DNA of 64,000 nt from Plasmopara viticola (taxonomy: Eukaryota > Oomycota > Peronosporomycetes > Peronosporales > Peronosporaceae). This document shows, piece after piece, positions 23,465-33,942 of the stretch. A model generated the notes under the pieces. The model was not told the origin of the DNA, searched no databases, and was given only the letters and a program-made list of their open reading frames with translations. The translations under genes were made by a program, and so were the position numbers. The stretch is taken from contig MBPM02000014.1 in NCBI GenBank assembly GCA_001695595.3, forward strand, positions 186,001 to 250,000, written 5' to 3'. Positions within the stretch are counted from its first letter, which is position 1; each line of letters starts with the position of its first letter.

Positions 23465-24055
23465 ATGGTAAAGCGAAGGCGAAGTCGAAGCGTTAGTCGA
23501 AGTCGTTACAGAGCCAAGCAAACACATACGAGGCCATTATCACGATGTAATGGGTGGTTTGCAGAAGAGTACGATCCAGCTCAGATCGGCAGCATTGATG
23601 GCACAGATACGACTCCTCACGACAAAGGCCTGGTACGAGCCCTGAATTCTAAATTCGACGCCACAAGGGACCCAGAGATCCAAGGCAACCCATACACTAC
23701 CCTCTTTGTAGCGCGGCTATCATACAGCACACCAGAGTCAAAGATCCTCGATTTTTTTAGCAATTACGGACGCATCCGCCGCCTGCGCCTCGTGCGTGAC
23801 AAAAAGACTGGCAAGTCGAAGGGCTATGCGTTTGTCGAGTTTGAGCACGAGCGCGACTTTGAAAAAGCATATAGACGCACCCATCGATGCGTTATTGATG
23901 GGGCTACTATTTTGGTGGACTACGAACGGAGCCGGGTCATGAAAGGGTGGAAGCCTCGAAGACTTGGAGGCGGTTTGGGTGGTAAGAAAGAGTCGGGACA
24001 ACTTCGTTTTGGCGGACGAGATCGACCGTTTCGGCCGTCGACGAGACAATGCTAA
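23465..24055 (+). CDS. SNRNP35: U11/U12 snRNP 35 kDa protein (minor spliceosome)
   Basis: This single-exon gene encodes about 196 residues and starts at the ATG after a non-ATG extension. A short Arg/Ser stretch precedes the family-specific GSIDGTDTTPHDKGLVRAL block. A single RRM follows, with RNP2 (TLFVARLSY) and RNP1 (KGYAFVEF). After it comes the very conserved GWKPRRLGGGLGGKKESG segment and RFGGRDRPF, which is diagnostic for SNRNP35. The protein is the U11/U12 counterpart of U1-70K and binds U11 snRNA in the di-snRNP that recognises U12-type 5' splice sites. Its presence implies that this organism has a minor spliceosome. Confidence 0.95.
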   Translation: MVKRRRSRSVSRSRYRAKQTHTRPLSRCNGWFAEEYDPAQIGSIDGTDTTPHDKGLVRALNSKFDATRDPEIQGNPYTTLFVARLSYSTPESKILDFFSNYGRIRRLRLVRDKKTGKSKGYAFVEFEHERDFEKAYRRTHRCVIDGATILVDYERSRVMKGWKPRRLGGGLGGKKESGQLRFGGRDRPFRPSTRQC

Positions 24056-24088
24056 AGCTGCCAATTGAGACATCTAAACCTGTGGTCA

Positions 24089-27000
24089 CTAGTTGACAGC
24101 TACAAGCTGCGTTCGTGGTAAAATTTCGGATGCCCCCGCGATCAGAGACTCTGTCGGAATTAGCTGCGATGGTTGTCGAGCACTTTGCCAAAACAAGGAT
24201 AGATGACCTGGATTCTGTTGTAGTGAGGGGCCGCGATACTCGACGACAATGGCATGAAGTCGATTGCTGATGAGCGTCACGCGCCCAGAGATCGCACCAG
24301 TGTTTAAGCCGTCAATCACGATCTCGTCGTCAATGTAAATTCCTGCAGCACTTCCCATGTCGCTTGGAACATGAACCCACATTGCGTATTCTTCTGTAAA
24401 ACTCGGACGAAGGAATCCTCGCCAAACAATACGTGGGTAGCCTCGCATACTAATGTTCTTATTCCAAGCAAAGTCAATTACGGCGTCTACAGAGCGCACT
24501 GCAGTTGCGTCATTTTGCTGAAGAGATCTTGTATTAGCGTAGTAATACCCGGTCAATCCACGTTGAGGTCCAGCGACTAGTGTCTCAATTTCGTATGCTC
24601 CAGGAAGCATGGCACGGTACGTCACGATATAGTCGCCATTACCTAAATCTGTAATGTTACCGATTGAATTTTCGGGACCGTTAATTCGAGCAATTAAGTG
24701 GTCACCACCACCAGCTCGAATGTTGCCAAACGCATCCCGGACTGTGACGTGATAAGTGTTGTACTGCTTAGTGACAATCTGTGGTCCCGATACTGTATTG
24801 GTTGCTGTTGCTCCGGCAACGACGAGTGACACGACTGACTCGTCCGCTGTGGCAACGTTGGGATAACTTATCAGTGTTGCTGTTCTTTGCTCATAAAACT
24901 TGCCTTCGTCCACGCTAAGCAACACGGCATGCAATCCAGCATGAGTTGCTGTGTACTCAACTTGTATCCTACTGGCCGACAGGACGCTTTGACCTTCTTG
25001 ATATACTTTCGCAAAAACTTCAGCGCCAGTTGTTAAAACTCTTAGCTTGATACGAACTTTATCGATACATGAAGTCACCATGGATGCTGTAAGGCGATTT
25101 TCACTGCTATCACGAAGTTCCAGCACGAAGTTGCTGAGAACCCCTGCAGTTGTCGAGACAAAACCACCACCAATGAGTGTCGACGTCACTGCATTGGGTG
25201 GACCAGGGTCAACGTGGAGCTCAAATGGACCACCCTTGATGTTAAATGGGGCTAAGAATGCCACTAGAGCATCGCCACCCGGTGGAGCGTTTTCCTTCAT
25301 CGCATTAGGAAGAGCAGCAACGTACAACGAAAAAGTACCCGTCAAGTGGAGGACCAAATCGACATTGTACGAGCTTTGAGACGATTTAGTGATCGACACA
25401 TCGAATTCGTTTGGCACTTGCGGGAGCACCACGTATAAAGTGCAGTCAGCATCATCTTCGAGTCGGTTGCTAAAACTGTCGCGCGCCACGACAGAAAAGA
25501 CAAACGAGTCATCAGCTACTGCCTGCATTGCCGTCGACTCGCTTATTAAAGCTGAGAAGCTAAATTCTGGAGTGAACTTGGTGGGATCCGCGGCAGCTGG
25601 CTTGATGTCAAGAAGAGGGACATTGTTAATGATTCTCCAAGACGTAAACAGTTGATCTGATGGGATAATCTCGCGCGATTGCGACAGGCTACTCCACCAA
25701 AGACTTACACCACTATTGGCCAGATGTTCTGGTTTTGAAAAGTTGAGCTCAATTCTCACAAAAATCTGTGCTGTGAAAGAAATGTTTTTAGATGCTCTCA
25801 TACCACCTTCTTGGACGGCTACGTAGGTGCTACCGATGCGTAGACTGGCTGAACCCAACACATTTAACTCGACGGTGTAAATTTCGCTGAAAAGCGGCAG
25901 CACGTATCCATTCCAGCGAACACTAAACGTATTAGCGGAGTAAGTTTGCATGGGTGGCTTTTCACCAAAATCAAAATCTATTGTCGCGTCCTGTCTCTCT
26001 AAAATCAACAGCGAATGATCCGATGATGAATCAGCTGTGGCGCTACCCGCTGGAACTGTACTCGCGGAAAAATATGTACTGTTGACACCACCCGGCACCA
26101 TAAGTTTAGGAAACAACGGAAAAATCAAGCTGCGTTTTGGGCGGAGTGTGACAAGGTAGCTTCCATTCTTCTCGTCAGTAATTGGGGCGTCGAGAAAAGC
26201 ACCCACAGCATCGTCGAGCTCGAAAAGATTGCCACCAGTCTCTAGGACATTTCCAAAGGAGTCTCGCGTGGTGAGTCTTGACACAATAAGTGCGCCTGCC
26301 CTGAAGACAAGGGGCGGATCGACCGGTGTCATTGGAAAATTCGGATAGAGCAAATCCAACGATGTCTTTGCTGGAGACGCCACATCAGGATACACGTACA
26401 TGGTAAATGGGCTAGAGACAATCGACTCACTATCCACACTTACGCTAATTTGATAGCTGCCTTTCGTGTTGAGAGTATAACTCACATGATAAATTCCTTC
26501 ATCGATATAGGTTACTGTCACTGCAGCATCCACTGTCGTTAAAGTTGCATCTGGACCTGTAAATGTGACATCGATACTTTCGCTGCCGGCGTCAGACTTA
26601 GCATTTCCGAACGTATCATAGATAGTAATCGTAAAGTTGGTGCGTCGTCCAGCAACAGCTGAAACCAAGGCCTCACCCGACGCCACACAACGTGATCCCA
26701 TTGCTGGTCCGGCAGTGACATTGACTAAAAACGGACTTCCGTTTATCGCTTGGTTTGAAAGAGACACAAAAAGCCGTGTTAAGCCAACGTGTTGTGCTGT
26801 GTATGCACACGTATAGTGACCATTGAGCAAGTCCGTGCAAGCATTCCCACTCACGTTGCTCTTGCCAACCAATTCAAGCTCCACTTCCAGTGCTGATGCG
26901 ACTCCACCACTCAGCAAGTTGTTATACGAAGAGTCTCGAGTTATCACGTCAAAGCTTGTTTGCACATTGGTCTTTGCAGACATAATTCCAGGACCTTGAG

Positions 27001-30000
27001 CACTACTTGTCGATCCAACAGGAAGATTAGGCACGACCGTAATTGCATACGGACTGTCATGCAGGTGAACACCTTTCCAAGTGACCGAGACGCTGTAGCT
27101 GCCAACCACACGAGGCGTATACAAGATTTTATACGTCCCATCTGCATTGTCAACTACTTGGCCCGTTACCACAATCGGAGCCGCGCTAGTCAAGTGCGAT
27201 GCCTGGAGGTTCAGATCCGAAAGTCCTCCTTTAAAGATGCGGTTCGAGTACAGATCTCGCGTTTCAAGCATGACAATTGCAGTTTGCCCAGCAATACGGC
27301 CAGTGAGTAGACCTGACCCAGAAAGAACGCAGTTTTGCGCAGTGAGCTGAGCTGGTTCGACAGAAACTGTAAATGGACTTGCTGCTAGAGCAACACCATT
27401 TATATCAACACTTAAAAAATAGTCACCACTGCGTTGTGGCAATAAAACCACACGAAAGACATCCAACCTTCCAATCCACGTAACTAATGCGTTCTCCGTT
27501 TGGGTGCCCTGACCCCCAAGACTTCGATCGGTAGCTAGTGTCAACGTTGCAGTGACAACGTCATGTTGAAGGTCGTATTGATCTCGTGAACGCCGCCGAT
27601 TCCCAAATGCGTCGCGAGGAAAGATATTGAACGCAAAAGTATTACCTGCAATTACACAAAGAGCGGAAGACATTGATGACTCATCAATAGTCAGTGAAGT
27701 CGTCGATAGTTCTGCGCTTGCTGTCAACGCTGGAGACACGACTACATTGGTAAAAGGGGAATCACGCAAATGACTGCCTGAATAGAGTTGTTTAGCCGGA
27801 ATGACCTCAATCCCTTCACTTTCGACCCTTTTCCATAATAATTGAGCATGAAGACTACCTTGCCGCGGTGCTCGATACTCCAGAACTAGCGCATGTAGTT
27901 CTGCAATATCAAGAGCTGTTTCCGCCATTGCCATTGTTAGCGGCAATTCGTGGCTAGTGTCACCTCCACCACCCCAACGATCAATGACGAGCACATCGTC
28001 GACCCATAAGCGTGCATATCCTACAACCGAAACTGCTAGAATGGTTGTATCTGTATCAAGTGGCTTGAGCCAGCCACTCCACCGCACGGAAAAGTGACTT
28101 TGAGCTCCAGGAAACGCTGGTCCAGTATTCCACGTGAAGTTTACATGGCGATCAATGCGTGACACAACAGAAGTTGCATCTGAACATGAATCAAACGTTT
28201 CTCCAAGCCAAGCATCTCCATAATACTCTCCGCGCAACCCTCCAGGATACAAGAGTTGTATAGCGACCGAAAAGTTACCCGCATGCTCACGCATCCACGT
28301 ACAAGTAAATAATGATTTGTCCATCCCCTCACTTTGCACGACCGTTCCGTGTTTAGGTGGGCGCGAGACTAAAGCCTCCAAAGTAGAATCGTCTTCGTCC
28401 ACATATGAAGTGACAAGAAAGACTGCTTCATTGAAAGGATCAGGTCCAGGCACTCCACTTCCTAACACACTATAAATCTGAAAACTCATTAATTCACCAG
28501 CTATTCCACCCGTAAGTAGAGTAGTCACAGCATTTGTTACATGCGATAGAGTGGCTAGCGGTCGGAGACGATCATTGTCTACAATGGTCACGAGAGTGCG
28601 CCACTGATTGCCAAGCGTTGCTGGTGCAAGACTTGGTACATCGGTTGGAGCAAACGGCTCACGGAGCTGAAGTTTGAATGAATTGTTGTAGTCTAAAACA
28701 TGATTGTCGTGGATTTGTATCTTAATTGCGAGAGATGTAACCCCTGGAGCAAAGTCCAGCCTCTGCGAGCTCGTGTAAAACATTGTGGGAGAAACATTGC
28801 CAGGTGTCGTGGTGACATGTTCTATATCGTACAACAAGGTGGCCCGTCCAAGTCCACCTCCGGACCGCTTGACCGTCACAGTGATGTTTCCTGCATTTTC
28901 ATCGATTGCGTAAAGAGGCGATTCGAACGAGAAGACCCCACGGTGACCACACACACGATGCGACTCCGGTGAAAAAGTGCACGTCCACTCAGAGTCTGCA
29001 TTATCACCTTGCGTGCATGCCACGCTACTCTCATTCAGTGGTAATAGCGTGTACGAAGGTGGTGCTAAGACATAGGATTCAGCCTCATCAAAAACACGCG
29101 GATCTTGACTACCGTATACAAATGTTTGCGAGAACTCGCGCAAACGCTCATCTTCGGGTAGTGGCTCGTCGATTCGACGTTGTCCGCTGCGACGGACAGA
29201 GTTAATGAGTAAATCAGCACACGTTTGGCAGCCGTGCGAGTCGCAGCTAAGACACCGCGGATCGTATCGTCCACAAGAAACTGCCGAGCATCATAACAAC
29301 AGGCTTTACAATCATATACACATGTTTTGTATACAATGCGTACCACAAGTTTGTGTTGCCTGATCGACATAGAACTTTTCTGCACATTTCAAACACTTAG
29401 TGCTCGTGCAGCTTACGCAATTCTCGTCAAAAGAGCAAAATCGCTGTGAGCAATCAACACCACGCCGTGTGGCATCACATGAGCACGTTCCTGTGGCATA
29501 ATCGCATTTGCCACCTCTAGAACAATCATTTGGACAAATGTCTGTAGCGCAACAACACCAAAGCTCAATATAAATTGCAATACCACAAATCTGGGCATAC
29601 TCAACTCTTGGCATAGCACAAGCCGCCTTGTTGAAAGTAGCCTGACTGACAAGCCGTGCAATCTAATCCAGTATAATACTGGTTGCAGATACATAGTCCG
29701 CTTTGTTGATCACAATAGCCGTACTCTCGACTGAAGCAGTAAAACTCGCCATTGTGTCCTGGCCCCACCATGCCAGGACAAGACTCTACAGATACCATAA
29801 AATCCAAAGCTGTTTGATGATATCTATTGGAAGCTAATAATTGTAAGCGTACGCTGCAGTGGAGCGCTGAAGAAGATCCGCGGCGTATCGAGCGAGTACA
29901 TTGAGGCTTCGATTAGCCGCTCAGTTGACAGATTGCTGGCTTCTCCATAATATCCAGTATAACTTGCCGCGTATGGCTCAAAGACCGCATGTGTCCCAAT

Positions 30001-30084
30001 CAGTGCGTCCGACGTTGAGTTGATCACACGGAAGGCATCAGCACTGGGTAGCAGCAGCGCGACCAATACCAATACCGACGCCAT
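24089..30084 (-). CDS. Giant secreted filamin-repeat / PA14 / Calx-beta protein
   Basis: I model four exons: 30084-29853, 29809-29606, 29541-29344 and 29280-24089 (phases agree, about 1941 residues). The introns are 43, 64 and 63 bp. The N terminus is a hydrophobic signal peptide (MASVLVLVALLLPSADA). Next is a Cys-rich region with EGF/tenascin-like units (CPNDCSRGGKCDYATGTCSC) and CxxC furin-like repeats. Then come a Calx-beta-like domain, a PA14-type domain, and about eight filamin/Ig-like repeats with the recurring RDxFGN, DGTY and SPFxVxV signatures. Two further PA14-type domains are interspersed, one ending the protein. No C-terminal membrane anchor is visible. PA14 domains here are the general carbohydrate-binding type. 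It is probably an extracellular or cell-wall-associated adhesive protein. The donors GTTGAG (29605) and the 43-bp first intron are the weakest parts of the model. Confidence 0.82.
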
Positions 30085-30293
30085 GTCGAATCTTGATAGA
30101 CTTCAACATAGTGCTCGCGTTTTAAGTGGCTGAAAAGAGCGTCCTACTATTCGCTAAAATAATGAGGCCTTTTGTTGATGTTGGTTGGTTGGCAACGCGG
30201 TCTCCACCCATTTGAGCTTGGTTTGATCAATTTTGGAAAAGCACGCTGCCTCTCGCGTAAGTTAAGGTTTCCAAACGGCAAGTCAAATCAACA

Positions 30294-31265
30294 ATGTCTG
30301 GACGTGGTTTTGGTCGTGGTGGTGGTCGAGGTGGTCGTGGTGGTGGTCGTGGTGGCGGTGGTCGTGGTGGCGGTCGTGGCGGTGGCCGTGGTTTTGATGG
30401 AGGCCGTGGTGGCGGTCGTGGTGGTGGTCGCGGCTTTGGCGGTGGCCGTGGAGGTGGTCGTGGTGGTGGTCGGGGTGCTGGTGGCCGCGGTGGAGGCCGT
30501 GGTGGAGGCCGTGGTGGCATGGCTGGCGGTGCCAAGGTTGTTGTGGAGCCCCACCGCCATGCCGGTATCTTCATTGCTCGTGGTAAAGAGGACGCTCTCG
30601 TGACACTCAATTCGACGCCTGGTAAGTCCGTGTACGGTGAAAAGCGAATTTCGGTAGACGTGCCGTGCCCTTCTGGCGAAGGAACTGAAAAGGTGGAGTA
30701 CCGTGTTTGGAATCCGTTCCGCTCGAAGATTGCCGCTGCTATTCTGGGCGGTGTGGACAACATTTGGATTCAGCCTGGTGCTAAAGTGCTGTACTTGGGT
30801 GGTGCTTCTGGAACAACGGTTTCCCACGTATCTGATATCGTGGGTCCCTCAGGCGCCGTGTATGCCGTCGAATTTTCTCACCGCGTGGGCCGCGACCTCA
30901 TCAATATGGCCAAGTCGCGGACTAATGTTGTCCCGATTATCGAGGATGCTCGTCATCCGCTTAAGTACCGCATGCTTGTGCCCATGGTTGACGTCGTGTT
31001 TGCTGATGTCGCTCAGCCTGACCAGGCTCGTATTGTGGCCCTCAATGCCTCCTATTTCTTGATTAACGGTGGTCACTTTGTGATATCTATCAAGGCTAGC
31101 TGTATTGATTCAACAGCGCCACCCGAGGCTGTTTTTGCCCGCGAGGTCAAGAAGCTGCAGCAGGAACAGTTTAAGCCAGCTGAGCAGCTGACTTTAGAGC
31201 CGTACGAGCGCGATCACGCCGTGGTCGTTGGCTCATACCGTGTGCCGAAGAAGGAGAAAAAGTAG
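30294..31265 (+). CDS. FBL: Fibrillarin, box C/D snoRNP 2'-O-methyltransferase
   Basis: This single-exon gene encodes 323 residues. Residues 1-80 form the glycine/arginine-rich (GAR) domain, here mostly GRGGG repeats. A SAM-dependent methyltransferase fold follows, with the cofactor loop [17 protein letters not shown], the [12 protein letters not shown] segment and [13 protein letters not shown] near the active site. Fibrillarin methylates rRNA ribose 2'-OH in the nucleolus, guided by C/D snoRNAs. Its start lies 209 bp from the divergent filamin/PA14 gene. The GC-rich repeats create long antisense ORFs that are not genes. Confidence 0.97.
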   Translation: MSGRGFGRGGGRGGRGGGRGGGGRGGGRGGGRGFDGGRGGGRGGGRGFGGGRGGGRGGGRGAGGRGGGRGGGRGGMAGGAKVVVEPHRHAGIFIARGKEDALVTLNSTPGKSVYGEKRISVDVPCPSGEGTEKVEYRVWNPFRSKIAAAILGGVDNIWIQPGAKVLYLGGASGTTVSHVSDIVGPSGAVYAVEFSHRVGRDLINMAKSRTNVVPIIEDARHPLKYRMLVPMVDVVFADVAQPDQARIVALNASYFLINGGHFVISIKASCIDSTAPPEAVFAREVKKLQQEQFKPAEQLTLEPYERDHAVVVGSYRVPKKEKK

Positions 31266-32188
31266 AATTTTTTAGAAGCAGGCCACTTTCTAACTATGCA
31301 ATGTGTTTTTATACCTGTCTTATTGTTACAGGTCCCTGCCTGGATTGTAAAGCCACCTCTTTTCCTCAAGTCAATTGGCGAGAATTCAGGAAGGTCATCA
31401 TGAGCAGGTACGCGATGAGAAAAAGGGTGTATCAATGCGTATTAGTAGGTCGGTTTCAAACGTGAGGCTAGCCGTTAGACAGCCTCTTTATTTCTCGATG
31501 ATTAGAAGCATTGCGTCGGGCGGACTGAAAAACAGGGTGTGCATTCGTTCCCACTCGCTGAAAAGCGGTTCTGGGAACGATTGGATACTCTTTCCGTGAT
31601 CGAAAGACGCCATCATAGGTTTTATGAGAGAAACAAGTTGGTCATAGGACTTGCGTATTTGTACTTCTAGAGATGTACAAGTGTATCTTTTTTAAGATTG
31701 TTTTGTAGAAGAAGAGTGCTGTGAGAAGAGGATGGCCGACACTGAGGGCAGGGACCTAACGTTTCTCCATCTGTCGTTCTCTCATCATTTGGTCCAACCG
31801 GACATCGTCTTCTTTCTTATAATAAATGATTACTTTTTGAACTCCTCGTTTTACTTTACGCTTCGTATAAAAGCTGCTTAGAGACCCTTGAAGATGCACG
31901 TTAAATAACTCTTTGAACGTAGGACGTAAATGACGCAGACGGCGCAGGAGCAATACTGAGCTTTTAGCGATCGAAGGTGTTTTAGACGAAAATTGCTATC
32001 GTGCACTTTAAAATTTGATAGAATTTTGAGCATACGAGTACACGGCAATCTTGAAAGAGCTTAATTTTTAATAAGCGGACTTGACGCATAGCTAAGTCCT
32101 CGCCGATGCAGCTTCAAAGTGGCAGCGTTGACTCTGGAATGAATACACTGCTTTCTTTAGTGCGTGTTTCGAGGAAAAACTTACGGCT
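31266..32188. other. Intergenic, one doubtful ORF
   Basis: The 3' flank of fibrillarin and promoter side of the glycosyltransferase gene. The only candidate is a minus ORF at 31756-31953 (65 residues, strongly basic, ending DDVRLDQMMRERQMEKR). It might be a terminal exon after an acceptor near 31960, but no upstream exon or family is apparent. Confidence 0.4.
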
Positions 32189-33942
32189 ATGAGCGACGAA
32201 GTTGTCCGACTTGTTTGCTCAGCGACAACAAAAAAAATGAGGTGTGAGGATATGACTTATACTAACGACATATGCTTTTTTGCTAGCAAGACTGTTTTGG
32301 AAAGTCTTCATGCTTTTAAAATGCTGTTTAAGTTTCCGAGCGAAGGTGTTGTTTGCACACTCCAATATTGCGCAAATAATGTCTTGGCTATATGCTGTGC
32401 AGATAACAAGGTATAAAATGATGGAGGGAAAAGTGATTTGGCTGACAGGCGCAGTCAAATAGTCTCATGTCAAGTTCGAAGTGGTTCTCGATGTGTACAT
32501 TAAGTACAATATATAAAACCTTGCGCTTGATTTTGCGACCGTGTTCGTTGAGCCGAGAGAAGGTTAGCATCTCCCTCGACAAGGACGGGATTACGCATTT
32601 GCGTATTCATCCATTGGATGGTTTAAGCTTTGTCATCTTAAAGACATCTACCAGTTTTTTGTTGTGCATGGCGCACAAGCGGTGTATCGATTTCGTGACC
32701 GATGGCGACAATGGGGGGAAAAGGGAGCGTCAATCGAGGTTTGCCACCTGTTTTATTGAAGAGGAGAATAATGTTGCACCCTGTCCAAAGTCTACCTGTG
32801 CAAAGTCTGTGGAAGGCACCGAGCTTCTGCTACAAGCCAATCAGAGCTTAGCTTTAGTAAAGGCCTCGACGCGCGTGGCGGTGCTTGTGCCGTTTCGCGA
32901 TAGCCATCCAGCACAGAAGCGACAAGCACATTTGAATGAGTTCGTGCCATACATGACAAAATTTTTGCAACGGCACTGTGCTGTAAAGAAGTAGGTAAAC
33001 TGTTAAAGGACTCAGAACTGCGTGCTGACTTTCCTGCTACCCGGTTTGTGCATCAAGTGCCTCCTTCCACATTTTTGTCATCGAGCAGTCGCCCGACGGC
33101 CGAAAGTTTAATCGAGGCAAGTTGTTGAATGCAGGCTTCGATATAGCTCGCTACGACTACAATGTTTTCATCTTTCATGACGTCGATTTGTTACCAGGGG
33201 TCAGTCAAACGATGTTGAGTATCCAATCAATCGAACCCAATTAACTCGAGTTTCTGCTGTGCAGGATGAGCTTGGTGAGCTCTATACAACAATACCATGC
33301 CTTGGACCAGTGCACATTGCACGACTTTGGGAGCGCTACAACGAAAGCTCAACCTACTTTGGCGGCATTGTGGCGTTCACAAGCCAGCAGTTTATTAAAG
33401 TGAACGGATTTCCCAACAATTTTTGGGGTTGGGGTGGAGAGGACAATGAACTTTACAGTCGAGTGATGCGCAAGAAGATTGCCATTCGAGCACCTATGAT
33501 GTGTGTTAAGGAGTATTTAAGCTTTTACAAGCGTGTAGTTTTATCCTATTGATTTCACTGCATCGTTTGTGTGCATTACAGTGGTACAATTCGTGACTTG
33601 GAGGAGCTCACTCTACATGAGAAATTGGCGGTCCTACGTAATAGCAAGGTCAAGTGTACCGTGAAGCACAATCTGCTTAAGGAACATCATCGCACGTGGA
33701 AAAAAAATGGACTGAAAAGTCTGTGCTACGAGTATGTAGATGCCGAAGCTATAAACACTTTTTGTACCAAAATTACTGTCAAGCTAGGTCTGAACGGCCA
33801 CTGGTCGGACTCACGATCATCCTTGGAGCACCCGATCGTTCCAAGTCAGAATTCGGAGTTGTACTCGATCCTTCCCGTCCCGTTGGCGGATCAAAAAGTA
33901 GACTTTACAAGCAACACAAATGAAGACGTTGTGCGACAATAA
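32189..33942 (+). CDS. Family-7 (beta-1,4-galactosyltransferase-like) glycosyltransferase
   Basis: I model five exons: 32189-32410, 32455-32990, 33058-33199, 33265-33500 and 33582-33942 (phases agree, 498 residues). The introns are 44, 67, 65 and 81 bp. The catalytic part begins VAVLVPFRDSHPAQKRQAHL, the GT7 N-terminal signature. It continues FVIEQSPDGRKFNRGKLLN, the metal-binding DVD motif (FHDVDLLPG), and the family's WGWGGEDNE acceptor-site motif. The enzyme would transfer galactose or a related sugar from a UDP-sugar. The first ~230 residues are unlike the usual short cytosolic tail plus Golgi anchor. They contain no clear membrane segment and match nothing I know, so the 5' exon (especially the 44-bp intron) needs transcript support. 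Confidence 0.78.

Noticed and set aside
30172..30827. Valine-, proline- and threonine-rich ORFs over the fibrillarin start
   Set aside because: They are other-frame readings of the GGT/CGT repeats encoding the fibrillarin GAR domain.
31756..31953. Basic 65-codon ORF as a gene
   Set aside because: No start context, upstream exon or family was found; mentioned only inside the intergenic entry.
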